Positions 32,936-42,641 of a stretch of 64,000 nt of DNA are shown here, piece after piece. Both the position numbers and the translations under genes were made by a program. The notes under the pieces were generated by a model. The model saw nothing but the letters and a program-made list of their open reading frames with translations. It was not told the origin of the DNA and did no database searches. This DNA comes from Pseudomaricurvus alcaniphilus (GTDB taxonomy: Bacteria > Pseudomonadota > Gammaproteobacteria > Pseudomonadales > Cellvibrionaceae). The stretch covers positions 124,001 through 188,000 of the forward strand of contig NZ_JAAOIX010000004.1 of the NCBI RefSeq assembly GCF_011440395.1, written 5' to 3'. Every line of letters begins with the position of its first letter. The stretch's first letter is position 1.

Positions 32936-34543
32936 TTAAACAGGATTAGTAATAACACCGTTAACGATCGGCTCAAAGGCCGTGTAATTGTCCCAACCAC
33001 TGGCACTGCCGAGGCCGTTAAGAGGAAAGAAGTTACCGAAATTACCCTGCTCGCCGTGCAACGCCATATAGTTGAGAATCACCATCTCCACCAGCAAATT
33101 GACATTATTAGCGCCCGGGCTGGACGCGGTTTCGACATCGCCACTGGGACGCATATACCCCAACTGCTGGTGCAACGCCTCCTGCTCCGGTGTTGCCCCC
33201 AACAGCACCGGCAGACGGCCCGGATTGTAGACCAGGAAAAACGACGCCGCAGTCTGCTGGTTATCGCCCGTCCAGACACCCTTACCGGCGCCGTCGACAG
33301 ACTCATCGGTCATGCCATTACTGAATACCGAGCCGTCACTGCAGACATAAACCATCAGCGGCGTATTCTTACGCGCCGCGTATTCCAGGCAGGCGCCAAT
33401 ACAGCGCCCGGCACGCAAGTCACGCAATTCGCCGGTGGCGCGATCACCGGTGTGGTAGTCGTAGCCACCCATCGTGACCGTACCGGCGCCGGCAAAACCA
33501 TTTACCACCAGCTTCATTATCGAGGCGGTTTTGCGAAATTCACCGTCGCCGAGAAACTCCGCGCTGGAGAAAATACCGTTAGCGCCGACAATATCCGGGT
33601 CGATGGCGGGATCCAGGGCCGAGGGCACGCCGAACTGATCGGCCAGGCTGGCGCTCTTGCCGTAGACACAGCGGGCCAAATCCTTGATTGCCGCGTCATT
33701 GCCGGTACCCGTGGAGATGCGCCCCATTTTGCTTTGGCTGATGCGGAACATCGACTCCATCACCGCCACCGTTTCGTCCTGGCTAAACAGACCCACCAGG
33801 TCACCCACATCCACCAGGCCGGTCACATCCGTGGGCCTGTCCACTTTGGTAGGGCGCACTTCCGGGTTGATCATGGCCATCGGTGCCATGGAATTGCCAC
33901 CGGACTCACTGCTGCGCGAGCCCACCAGGGTTACCAGCTGGCCGTCGGCACCGACCCGATTGATACCGTACATGGGGTTGTGCGGGTTGTTACCGGTATC
34001 GTTTTCCGAGCGCGCCGGCAGCACCGCACCGTTAGTGGTGACGGCGGCGGCCCGGGCCTTTTCGAGGATGCCGCGCAGCATTGCGCTCTCACTGTGGAAG
34101 GCCAGACCGAGACTGGTGTCGACAAAATCATTGCTGCCACTGGCGGGATTGACCAGCGAGGGGATTCGGTCACCGGGCAAACCCTGCTTGCTGTAGCCGG
34201 CAGTGGTGAGAAAATCCCGCTGCCCGCCCCGCTGCCCCACCAGCACATTGGAGCCGGCAATATTGGCGCCGCCAGCCAGGTCAAAACAGATAAACGGAAT
34301 CTTGCCGGCGCCGCTGAGGGCGATATTGCAGCCGTCGATATCAATGTCACTGGAGAGTGCCGCGAAGGCGGCGCGCGGGTTGGCAAACAGGCTGAGCAGC
34401 GACCCTCCCAGCGCCGTGCCCATGCCGGCCATAAAACCCTGGGCGATAAATTCGCGCCGCGACAGCGGGCGACGGTGATCGCCGTGGCGCAGGGCCTGGT
34501 CGAGCTTGTAGGTTGTTGCGTTTTTGGGTTTGCGAATAAACAT
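32936..34543 (-). CDS. DUF1501-like Tat-exported protein
   Basis: The 535-residue protein has a twin-arginine signal (LSRREFIAQGFMAGMGTALGG). A body follows with ICFDLAGGANIAGSNVLVGQ, LGLAFHSESAMLRGILEKAR, GGYDYHTGDRATGELRDLRAGRC and VYVCSDGSVFSNG, which resemble DUF1501 proteins with their sulfatase/phosphatase-like fold. It would be exported folded to the periplasm. It is the third gene of the leftward block behind two cytochrome-like proteins, a partnership familiar from planctomycete DUF1501/DUF1592 pairs. Enzyme activity and substrate are unknown. Confidence 0.8.
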   Translation of the reverse strand: MFIRKPKNATTYKLDQALRHGDHRRPLSRREFIAQGFMAGMGTALGGSLLSLFANPRAAFAALSSDIDIDGCNIALSGAGKIPFICFDLAGGANIAGSNVLVGQRGGQRDFLTTAGYSKQGLPGDRIPSLVNPASGSNDFVDTSLGLAFHSESAMLRGILEKARAAAVTTNGAVLPARSENDTGNNPHNPMYGINRVGADGQLVTLVGSRSSESGGNSMAPMAMINPEVRPTKVDRPTDVTGLVDVGDLVGLFSQDETVAVMESMFRISQSKMGRISTGTGNDAAIKDLARCVYGKSASLADQFGVPSALDPAIDPDIVGANGIFSSAEFLGDGEFRKTASIMKLVVNGFAGAGTVTMGGYDYHTGDRATGELRDLRAGRCIGACLEYAARKNTPLMVYVCSDGSVFSNGMTDESVDGAGKGVWTGDNQQTAASFFLVYNPGRLPVLLGATPEQEALHQQLGYMRPSGDVETASSPGANNVNLLVEMVILNYMALHGEQGNFGNFFPLNGLGSASGWDNYTAFEPIVNGVITNPV

Positions 34544-34676
34544 GCGCTTGCCTTGCTAAATTGGCGCTGCGGTTCAACAGCGCCTGAATAATTCTGGCTC
34601 TGGCCGGTGCCTGTAACCTGCGGCGGCACCCGCTTCCAGCCCCTGGATTAAATCACAGCGATCGTTCGCCGCCCCG

Positions 34677-37253
34677 CTACTGCATCAGGATCACCGCGCT
34701 GCCCAACGCCGCCGCACAGGCCGCCTTTACCAACTTGATAGTGCGGTCCGGCTCCGAGGCGCAGTCGGCGGGACAAAAACCGGCCATGCGGTCGAGCAAA
34801 TTGTTCAGTTCACTGGTGATGTCGGCGGGCAGCGGCTGGGTCGCCAACGGCGCCGGCTGCGGGTAATCCGGGTCGGCCACTGGCAGATCATTGGCCAGCA
34901 GATTCCTGATCAGCGGGTCGATGATAGCGGCGCGACCACTGCTATCAAAGGCCTGGTCCGGGGTGGCAGAGAAATCAAAGCCGGCGAAATAATTGTCCCG
35001 CGCCGAGGTATCAGTAGCGTTTAACTCCCCCACCAGGCTGCTGCAATAGGCCACCGCCAGCTGGGTGACTCCCATTTGGTGGGCAGCCAGAAAGCCCTCG
35101 ACACTCTCCACCGTGGGCAGCTGCTGCTTGACCTTGTTAAAGGTCTCCTGGACGCTGGCCGAGGAGGAGTCGACGCCGGTCACCGCCGCCATGGAGGCGT
35201 TGATTTCGGCAAAACCGCGCAGCCCGATGCGCGCCTGGTCGGCAATATTTTCCCCGCTTGAGCGCGGCGTCACTTGCCCTTCGACCCGGACATAACTGTT
35301 GTCACCGAGCTGGTCGAAAGTAAGGAAAAACTCATCGATTGCGGGGCCCTGCTCTAGCGCCACGACACTGCCGAGACTGGACAACATTTGCTTGCCATCC
35401 ACATTGGCGTCGGCGCTGAGCGTAGTATCCAAAGTCGCCCAGGCCTGCCCAACTTCCGCTTCGCGACCGTTGATACCGATGCGCAAACCGCGCACGGCAA
35501 TGTCGTCAGGGTTGGCACTGCTGTCGAGGCTGGTGAAAAACGGTGCGTTAAAGAGGTAACCGTGATCGTCAAACTGTTGCACTTCGAACACGATAAAGGC
35601 CTGGGGCACTGCCACCAGGTGGGAAATGCCGAACAGCAGGAAAAATTTCTCCCCCACCCCCACCGAGTGATTTTGCTGGATATCCGCCTCACTCAGGGCG
35701 CGGTTGTGGATCGCCAGCAGGCGCACGGTTCCGGCCCAGCCATCCGCGTTCGACACCTCGCTGCCCAGCACCAGGGCGAAACTGTCATCCCAGTCGCCGA
35801 GAGTACCGCCGGTGGCACCATCCACATCGCCGCTGTACTGGCCATTGACGTAGATGCGTCGGCCACTGATCGGGTCGTAGGTGAGCACCACGTGCTGCAG
35901 GGTGGCCTGCAAGCGCTCGTCGGCGTCGGCAGTGGACAGGGCCGGCTGGCCGTTGCCGTCGGTGGCGCTGCTGCGATTGAGAAAATCGTAGTTGTACAGA
36001 GTTTGGCCGAGGGTGAAATTGCGTGCCGTGCCACCGCCGGAATAACTGACAATGCGCGCCGGACCGTCCTGGGTGACATTGTCCGGCACCACCCAGGCTT
36101 CCACCGAGTATTCGCCGGTGGCGGTAATCAGGTTGTGCAACTTGCGGCTGTCGGCGGTGGATGCCTGGGCCTTGCCGCCGTGAATGCGAATGCCCCAGGC
36201 GCCAACCCAGTCGACCGCGCCAATCAGGTTCAAATTGGTGGCCGGTTCTACCCCGCTGGTGTCGTAGGCCGTGCTGCCGGAGCCGGCTTTGAACTCATAG
36301 AGCGCAATCAGGTTGGTTTCCACTCGCCCGCCACTGCTGGCGACGATGCCGTCATCGGCCAGGTTGAGCGCCTTGCTGGTGACCAGGCTGGCGTCCACCA
36401 GGGTCACCGGAATGGTGCCGGCAAAGTCGCTAATCACCTGCTGCATGGCGCTGGCGTTACTGCTGCACTCGCTCCAGCAATTGTGAAACTCCTCCCCCAG
36501 GCGCACCACCAGGCGCGACTTCTGCGGCTCATCCAGGTCCATTTTCACCTGCGCGGCGGCGTAGGCGACATCGATATCGGTGCTGGCAAAATAGGGCTGC
36601 TGCGCCGCGCCCGACTCCGCCGCGTGGCAACTGGCGCAGTTATCGCGCAGCAATTCGTGCACCGGCGTGAAGTCGGTGCTGTCGGCGGGAAACTTTTTAC
36701 TGGCCGCCACATCCTTGATGGCCGGCGCCGTCAGTGCCACCACATTGGCGGCATTGCCGGTGGCTGTGGCCCAGCCACTGATGTAATTGCTGATGATATC
36801 GCCGCAGACCGTGTCGGACTCGAGCCAACAATTGTGCCCGCCCGCTACCTTGGTCACCATGCGCGAGTTGCCGGGAACACCCAGGTCGACAATGGTGTTG
36901 GCGGCGTTGTAGGCCAGGTTGACATCGTCGGTTTGCACAAAGGTGGGCGCCTGGCCACCAGTGCCATGGCAGTTACCGCAGCGATTTTCCAGCGCCAGGT
37001 TGTCCCACAGGTTGAGTTTAAACTCCTGTACATCGGCGGTTTGTGGCGCCGGCCCGGTGTAGTTCAGCGGGTCGGCCGCGGGGGCAGCCTGGGCGTTGAT
37101 GTTGGCACTGGTGGACTCGCCACTGCCGCCACTGCAGGCGGCCAGCAGGCTCAGCACCAGGGGCAAAAAAAACACCAGCCTGAGGGGGCCTGCTATGGCG
37201 CCAAAGTTGTGCAACCCGCTGGCCCAACCCGTTGTCTGTCTATCCGCGATCAC
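34677..37253 (-). CDS. LamG-domain lipoprotein with two cytochrome c motifs
   Basis: The 858-residue protein has a lipobox (LVLSLLAAC, Cys 40) and two heme-binding motifs, CGNCH at residues 92-96 and CASCH at 206-210. Each is followed by a similar module with N-C-W and further cysteines (HNCWLESDTVCGDI, HNCWSECSSNA), so the N-terminal part is duplicated. Residues about 315-520 form a LamG/concanavalin-like domain (LIALYEFKAGSGSTAYDTSG, EYSVEAWVVPDN, VVLTYDPISGRRIYVNGQY). The C-terminal 300 residues are unassigned. It is probably an outer-membrane-anchored electron-transfer or binding protein working with its two neighbours. 132 bp separate it from the upstream gene. Confidence 0.85.
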   Translation of the reverse strand: MIADRQTTGWASGLHNFGAIAGPLRLVFFLPLVLSLLAACSGGSGESTSANINAQAAPAADPLNYTGPAPQTADVQEFKLNLWDNLALENRCGNCHGTGGQAPTFVQTDDVNLAYNAANTIVDLGVPGNSRMVTKVAGGHNCWLESDTVCGDIISNYISGWATATGNAANVVALTAPAIKDVAASKKFPADSTDFTPVHELLRDNCASCHAAESGAAQQPYFASTDIDVAYAAAQVKMDLDEPQKSRLVVRLGEEFHNCWSECSSNASAMQQVISDFAGTIPVTLVDASLVTSKALNLADDGIVASSGGRVETNLIALYEFKAGSGSTAYDTSGVEPATNLNLIGAVDWVGAWGIRIHGGKAQASTADSRKLHNLITATGEYSVEAWVVPDNVTQDGPARIVSYSGGGTARNFTLGQTLYNYDFLNRSSATDGNGQPALSTADADERLQATLQHVVLTYDPISGRRIYVNGQYSGDVDGATGGTLGDWDDSFALVLGSEVSNADGWAGTVRLLAIHNRALSEADIQQNHSVGVGEKFFLLFGISHLVAVPQAFIVFEVQQFDDHGYLFNAPFFTSLDSSANPDDIAVRGLRIGINGREAEVGQAWATLDTTLSADANVDGKQMLSSLGSVVALEQGPAIDEFFLTFDQLGDNSYVRVEGQVTPRSSGENIADQARIGLRGFAEINASMAAVTGVDSSSASVQETFNKVKQQLPTVESVEGFLAAHQMGVTQLAVAYCSSLVGELNATDTSARDNYFAGFDFSATPDQAFDSSGRAAIIDPLIRNLLANDLPVADPDYPQPAPLATQPLPADITSELNNLLDRMAGFCPADCASEPDRTIKLVKAACAAALGSAVILMQ

Positions 37254-37385
37254 GCGTCTCTCCCTGGCTCAATCATTTTAAATAACTCGATAGCGGCAAG
37301 CTGGCCAAGCGCCCGGTGCCGACAAATATTTCCACGCCTGCGCAGCGCACTCGCCCGCTGCGAATGCAAAAAGCTGCCCCAATGT

Positions 37386-38648
37386 TCAAGGTTGCTTGCA
37401 ATAGTTGGCTGTTTCCGCGAACACTTTTTTCAGGTTGTAGCCATCCTGGAACAAGGCCGTGGTGCCACTGAGGTGACTGCGATCATCGGCGTCGCCGGGC
37501 TCGCGCAGGCACACTGCGCGAAAGACCTTTTTCACCTGGCACTGGGCAAACGCTTCACTGTGAGCCAGCTCCATGCCCATGGACTTGGCGCCACTGCCGC
37601 TGCCCGGCAAGCCGCTGTCCCAACCGAGGTTGCGGTTGGGGCCCTGGCGCCAGTAGTTGTCCCAGCGATCGTCGGGCGTGACAAAGCCATAGGAAAAATT
37701 GGCGCTGTTGATGTGATACTTGGCCTCGACCCGGGTACCAGTGGCGGCGTCGATATCGCCACTGCCGTTGTAGTGAATGCTGCCGTTGACCGCGTCCGGG
37801 TCGGCACCAGGGTTGAATTCAAAATCGTAATAGGCAAAGGCCTGGGCCATGGGATCCATGCCGCTGTGGCAGGCAATGCAGTTATTGAGAAAGACCCGGC
37901 TGTCGCCACCGGGACTGCGGGACACATCCTGGCGTATGCGATCGGGCGGGCGCGAGGTGTCTTTCACCTGCTCCAGGTCGACGCACAAGTGATTCAAGAG
38001 GGTAAAGCGGAACATGGCGCGGTTGGTGCCGGCGATAAAAAATTCTTTCGCCGCGGCACGGGAGGTCATCACCCCGGCGGTGGCCGCCTCCGGCAAACCG
38101 TTGACTTGCGATTGCTGCACCGGCACCAGGGCAGTGGACAGCGGCAAGCCCTGAGTTTCCAGCTGCTGGTACTGGGTGTTATTGCTATTGCTGTAGGCCG
38201 CCAGGCCCAGGTCAGGGTCAGCGGTATAAAGAATATCGCTGTAGAGGATCTCGCGAAAATCCCGCTCATCGCGGATCACACCAATAACCGTTGCCGTGTA
38301 ATCATTGAGATCGCGAAACACGTCCTGGTCGCGATTGGTCCAGGGAGTGATCCAGTTTTTCAGGGTCACCGCGAGAAATGCCTCGTTGTCCATGGCGGTG
38401 TAGGCGGCACTGGTGTAATCGCCCGCCTCCAGGTCAGCGGCCATATCCAGCAAGACTGCTTGTGAGGGTGGAACGCCGGCCAGGCGATCGTGCATGACTT
38501 TGGCTTGCTCGCGCACGCCGGCACTGACGCCGGGACTGCCGAGTCCCAGTGCCAGGCTTGCAACCAGTAACCTTGCAACGCCGTGCGCTGTATTTCTGTT
38601 TAACGGCAACCCGTTTTTCCGGCCAACTCTTGCCTTTAGCCTCACCAA
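37386..38648 (-). CDS. Exported cytochrome-like protein with one CxxCH motif
   Basis: The 420-residue protein has a signal peptide (LLVASLALGLGSPGVSAG) and a single heme motif CIACH at residues 257-261 within NNCIACHSGMDPMAQAFAYYDF. This resembles the DUF1588/DUF1585 part of planctomycete-type cytochromes, as does its C-terminal region AHSEAFAQCQVKKVFRAVCLREP. It contains no full DUF1592 region that I can recognise. It is the first gene of the leftward block and is divergent from the beta-propeller lipoprotein gene at 39113. Confidence 0.8.
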   Translation of the reverse strand: MVRLKARVGRKNGLPLNRNTAHGVARLLVASLALGLGSPGVSAGVREQAKVMHDRLAGVPPSQAVLLDMAADLEAGDYTSAAYTAMDNEAFLAVTLKNWITPWTNRDQDVFRDLNDYTATVIGVIRDERDFREILYSDILYTADPDLGLAAYSNSNNTQYQQLETQGLPLSTALVPVQQSQVNGLPEAATAGVMTSRAAAKEFFIAGTNRAMFRFTLLNHLCVDLEQVKDTSRPPDRIRQDVSRSPGGDSRVFLNNCIACHSGMDPMAQAFAYYDFEFNPGADPDAVNGSIHYNGSGDIDAATGTRVEAKYHINSANFSYGFVTPDDRWDNYWRQGPNRNLGWDSGLPGSGSGAKSMGMELAHSEAFAQCQVKKVFRAVCLREPGDADDRSHLSGTTALFQDGYNLKKVFAETANYCKQP

Positions 38649-39112
38649 CTTAGCGTCTCCATATTTTTTCCTGGCTGCGGCACACTTCTGCCGGCAACTT
38701 GTGTTACATCAATCACGATCCATTTGCTGTCGGCGCCATTATGCGTAAACCGATGGTGCAAGCCTGTGTAACCCTCACCTCGCAACCTGTTAACCAGGTC
38801 GCAACTTGAAATAAAAAGCCCGCCCTTTGCGCAAATTTTTCCGCCAAACTCCGACAACTTTTTTTCTGGCAGCTATAACTAGAGAACCGCCAGCTAAACC
38901 ATTCGGGGTTTGGTCCGCGCCCGTTACCGCTACCCAACTTATAGTTGCTAAAGCGACAAAGTAAAAACGCCAACCGCGTTTTCGTGACCGGCTCGACAGA
39001 AACAGGGGTACAAGTTGATAACCATTGACGCCCCGCAAGCTGCGGCAAGAGCCAACCAACTGCGGTTGTGCGAGGTACGGCGCGAGAGGCGCCTAACGAG
39101 ACAAGAACGACT
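38649..39112. other. Divergent control region of the cytochrome blocks
   Basis: 464 bp between two outward-facing transcription units, so both promoters must lie here. I see CAACTTATAGTTG at about 38936 as a small palindrome, and T-rich stretches near 38860, but no convincing -35/-10 pair or operator. No gene is supportable. Confidence 0.5.
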
Positions 39113-41803
39113 ATGGGATTGATTGCGCGACCGGGTTCGCACCTTGGCACTGCCAGCAAAACAGCTGCTTTACTGCTGGCCACAGTGGCCACGCTGAGTC
39201 TATGGGGTTGCAAAGCCGGTTCTGGCGGCGGTGACGAACAACAGCCTGATCCGGTGGTGGTGGACCTGCCCATCGCCTACATTCAACGCAGCCTGCCCAT
39301 GGACGAAGACGGCGAGCTGGTCAGCCAGGAGCTGCTGGCGCCGGCCGACTTTCACCCCGGTGCCGAACTGTTCCTGAAAGATCGCGCCACCCCCGGCGCC
39401 GCCGCCACCAACCTCACCGCCAACCTGTTTGCCGAGGGCGCCAGCTACGACATCAAAAGCCTTACAGTTGCCGCCGACGGCCGGCGCCTGGCATTTGCCC
39501 TGCGGGCACCGGAGATAGCCAACGCCGACGACGATGAACAGCCCAGCTGGAACATCTGGGAATACAATCTCGACAGCCGCGAACTGCGCCGGGTTATCGC
39601 CTCGGACATCAACGCCGAGGCCGGCGATGATATCGACCCGGCTTACTTGCCCGACGGCCGCATTGTGTTTGCCTCAACCCGCCAGCGGCGCAGCAAGGCG
39701 ATACTGCTGGACGACAACAAACCGCAGTTCACTGCCCAGACCGAAGACCGCAACAGCGAAACGTTTCTGTTGCACGTTATGGAAGCGGACGGCTCCGATA
39801 TCCAGCAACTGACGTTTAACCAGAGCCACGACTTGCAGCCAACGGTACTCAACGACGGCCGCATCCTGTTCAATCGCTGGGATAACCTGGGCGGCCGCAA
39901 CCGGGTCAGTCTCTACACTATCAAACCGGACGGCAGTGAACTGGCGTTGCTGTACGGCTACCACAGCCAGAACACTGGCACCAACAATGCCCAGGTGTCA
40001 TTCCAGCGACCACAGGAGATGTCCGACGGCCGCATCCTGGTATCGCTCAAGCCGCGCAGCAGCCAACGCTACGGTGGCGACCTGGTGGCCATCGACGCCG
40101 ACAACTTTATCGATGCCAACCAGCCGGTGGCGGCCAACCTCGGCGATACCGGCAGCGGCCAGCAAGCGCTGACCGAATTGCCAGTGAGCAGCGATGAGTC
40201 GATTTCATCCCACGGCGCCTTCAGTTCGGTCTACCCCTTTGCCGACGGCAGCAATCGCCTGCTGGTGAGCTGGAGCCAGTGCCGCCTGATCGATCCCGAC
40301 AGTGGCGCCTATGTGGCCTGCGATGAAAACGGGCTGGCGGACCCCGACGCCGAGGAGGCGCCGCCCCTTTATGGTTTGTGGATTTACGACCTCGACACCC
40401 AGAGCCAGCAGCCGTTAATTCCCCCCACCGAGGGCCTGATGATCAGCGCCGCGGTGACCCTGGAACCGCGGCTGGCGCCGGACTATATCCCGCCGCCAGT
40501 AAGCGGCATCGATCTCGACAGCGAACTGGTGGATGCCGGGCTCGGCACGCTGCACATCCGCAGCGTCTACGACTTCGACGGCGTCGACAGCACCCCGGCC
40601 GGCATCGGCGCCATGGCCGACCCGGCGCAGACCCCGGTGGCGGCCCGACCGGCGCGCTTTGTGCGCATCGTCAAGGCGGTATCCATGCCCGATGACGACG
40701 TACTGGATTTTGACAACAGCGCCTTCGGCCGCAGCAGCCAACAACTGATGCGCGAAATCATCGGCTATGTGCCGGTGGAACCGGACGGTTCGGTCACGGT
40801 AAAAGTGCCGGCGGATATCGCCTTTATGATTTCGGTGCTGGACAGCAGCGGCAAACGCCTCGGTGAACGCCACCAGAACTGGCTGCAACTGCGCCCCGGC
40901 GAAGAGCGCGAGTGCGCGGGTTGCCACAGCGCCAACAGCGCCCTGCCCCACGGCCGCCCCGATGCCGAAGCCGCCAGCGCCAATCCCGGCGCCCTGACCA
41001 CCGGCTCGCCCTTCCCCAACAGCGAGCCGGCACTGTTTGCCGACGCCGGCGAGAGCATGGCGCAGACTTATCGCCGGCTCAATGGTGCTCGCACGCCGAG
41101 CACAGATATTGTTTTTGACGACCAGTGGACCGACCCCAGCGACGGCCTCAACAAGGCCGCCAGCTTTGCCTATCGCTACACCGACCTGGCCACCCCGGCA
41201 CCGGTCAGTGACAGCTGCCAAAGCAACTGGAACGCACTCTGCCGCACCACCATTCACTACCCGCTGCATATCCAGCCGCTCTGGAACCTGGACCGGCGCA
41301 TTTTCGATGAGGTTGGCAACCTGCTGGAAGATCGCACCTGCACCAGTTGCCACAACAGCCGCGACGCCAATGACATGCTGCAGGTACCCGAGGCCCAGCT
41401 GGACCTGAGCGACGCCGCCTCGCCGGACGCCGCCGAACACCTGGTCTCCTATCGCGAACTGCTGTTCCCGGACGCCGAGCAGACCCTGGACGACAACGGT
41501 GCCCTGGTCGACTTGCTGGAGCCGCTCACCGACGCCAACGGCAACCCGGTATTCCTTACAGATGCGGAGGGTGAGCTGATCCTCGACGCCAACGAAGAAC
41601 CGATTCAAGTCATGGTGACTGTCACCATCAACCCGCTGCTGAGCCCCGCCGGCGCCCGCGCCAGTGGCGCTTTCTACCTGCCCTTCGGCAGCGGCGGCAA
41701 TCACCAGGACTGGCTCAGTGCCGCTGAATTGCGCCTGCTGTCGGAGTGGCTCGATATCGGCGCCCAGTATTACAACAACCCCTTTGCTGCACCCGGCAAC
41801 TGA
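39113..41803 (+). CDS. Beta-propeller lipoprotein with HzsA-like module and two CxxCH motifs
   Basis: From the ATG at 39113 the protein has 896 residues: a lipoprotein signal (ALLLATVATLSLWGC) and TolB/PD40-type propeller repeats (DIDPAYLPDGRIVFASTRQ, HDLQPTVLNDGRILFNRWDN, SFQRPQEMSDGRILVSL). A module follows with REIIGYVPVEPDGSVTVKVP and RPGEERECAGCHS, which resembles the middle domain of hydrazine synthase alpha. Heme motifs are CAGCH (601-605) and CTSCH (743-747). Hydrazine synthase itself is not implied; such proteins occur widely outside anammox bacteria. It heads the rightward block. An upstream GTG at 39068 would put the signal peptide too deep. Confidence 0.85.
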   Translation: MGLIARPGSHLGTASKTAALLLATVATLSLWGCKAGSGGGDEQQPDPVVVDLPIAYIQRSLPMDEDGELVSQELLAPADFHPGAELFLKDRATPGAAATNLTANLFAEGASYDIKSLTVAADGRRLAFALRAPEIANADDDEQPSWNIWEYNLDSRELRRVIASDINAEAGDDIDPAYLPDGRIVFASTRQRRSKAILLDDNKPQFTAQTEDRNSETFLLHVMEADGSDIQQLTFNQSHDLQPTVLNDGRILFNRWDNLGGRNRVSLYTIKPDGSELALLYGYHSQNTGTNNAQVSFQRPQEMSDGRILVSLKPRSSQRYGGDLVAIDADNFIDANQPVAANLGDTGSGQQALTELPVSSDESISSHGAFSSVYPFADGSNRLLVSWSQCRLIDPDSGAYVACDENGLADPDAEEAPPLYGLWIYDLDTQSQQPLIPPTEGLMISAAVTLEPRLAPDYIPPPVSGIDLDSELVDAGLGTLHIRSVYDFDGVDSTPAGIGAMADPAQTPVAARPARFVRIVKAVSMPDDDVLDFDNSAFGRSSQQLMREIIGYVPVEPDGSVTVKVPADIAFMISVLDSSGKRLGERHQNWLQLRPGEERECAGCHSANSALPHGRPDAEAASANPGALTTGSPFPNSEPALFADAGESMAQTYRRLNGARTPSTDIVFDDQWTDPSDGLNKAASFAYRYTDLATPAPVSDSCQSNWNALCRTTIHYPLHIQPLWNLDRRIFDEVGNLLEDRTCTSCHNSRDANDMLQVPEAQLDLSDAASPDAAEHLVSYRELLFPDAEQTLDDNGALVDLLEPLTDANGNPVFLTDAEGELILDANEEPIQVMVTVTINPLLSPAGARASGAFYLPFGSGGNHQDWLSAAELRLLSEWLDIGAQYYNNPFAAPGN

Positions 41804-41813
41804 GCCCGCCACG

Positions 41814-42641
41814 ATGCTATTTAACTTGCCAACCCCGTTCAACTCGCGCCGCCCCAGCCTCTGCCTGGCATTGCTCTGCGGCCTTATCGCCCCGCTACTG
41901 GCACCAGTGGCGCAGGCCGCCACGCCCCACGACACCCCCGCGACGGTAACCATGCGCAGCGACAGTGACTATTATTCACTGGTGGTGGACGCCGCCCTGG
42001 TCGAAGTGCACAGCGGCCCCGGTCGCGGTTACCCGGTGACCTACGCCCTCGAGCGGGGTGAAACCATCCATGTGCACCGCCAGCGCACCGACTGGCTGCA
42101 AATCAGCGACAAGCGCGGCCGACCGCGGGGCTGGGTCAAGCGCGGCGCACTCAACAACTCTCTCGACGCCGACGGTAGCCGGCTGCTGTTCAGTGACCCG
42201 GGCTGGGACGACTATCTGAGCCGGCGCTGGGAAGCGGGCGTCGCCCTGGGCGATTTCAACGGCGCCGAATCCCTGACCCTGAACCTGGGCTTTCGCCTCA
42301 CCGCCAACCTCAGTGCCGAGGTGCGCGGCAGTCAGTCAACCGGCCAGTTTTCTGACAACACCCTGGTCAGTGCCGCGGTGCTGCACCAACCCTTTCCCGG
42401 CTGGCGCGTGTCACCGTTTTTTATGCTCGGTGCCGGTGTTATCAGCACCCGGCCCCATGCCACCCTGGTGCAAACAGAAGATCGCAGCGACACCGCCATG
42501 CTGGTGGGTGCCGGCGCCTACGTCTACCTGAGCCGTCGCTTCGTTATGCGACTTGAGTACAACAACCACCTTTTGCTGACCAGTCGCGACGCAAACGAGG
42601 AGATAAACGAATGGAAAATTGGCTTCAACGTATTTTTTTAG
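41814..42641 (+). CDS. SH3-domain outer-membrane beta-barrel protein
   Basis: From the ATG at 41814, 10 bp after the previous stop, the product has 275 residues: a signal peptide (LCLALLCGLIAPLLAPVAQAA) and a bacterial SH3 domain (VDAALVEVHSGPGRGYPVTY through KRGRPRGWVKRGAL, residues about 48-105). A small beta-barrel of alternating strands follows, ending FNVFF. The SH3 part probably faces the periplasm and could bind peptidoglycan or a partner. It overlaps the next barrel gene by 31 bp, which suggests coupled expression. Confidence 0.82.
   Translation: MLFNLPTPFNSRRPSLCLALLCGLIAPLLAPVAQAATPHDTPATVTMRSDSDYYSLVVDAALVEVHSGPGRGYPVTYALERGETIHVHRQRTDWLQISDKRGRPRGWVKRGALNNSLDADGSRLLFSDPGWDDYLSRRWEAGVALGDFNGAESLTLNLGFRLTANLSAEVRGSQSTGQFSDNTLVSAAVLHQPFPGWRVSPFFMLGAGVISTRPHATLVQTEDRSDTAMLVGAGAYVYLSRRFVMRLEYNNHLLLTSRDANEEINEWKIGFNVFF

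Noticed and set aside
32774-34591. A plus-strand open frame of 605 codons
   Set aside because: It is antisense to the Tat-exported DUF1501-like gene, starts within the degenerate repeat array and shows no recognisable family.
35388-38465. A plus-strand open frame of 1025 codons
   Set aside because: It lies opposite two good exported cytochrome-like genes and the gap between them, has no signal peptide or domain, and reflects GC codon bias.
39113-41803. Hydrazine synthase and anammox metabolism
   Set aside because: Only a middle-domain-like segment and two CxxCH motifs are shared. No other anammox genes are present, and such propeller proteins are common elsewhere.
40415-41953. A minus-strand open frame of 512 codons
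   Set aside because: It is antisense to the propeller lipoprotein gene, crosses into the next gene and has low-complexity composition.
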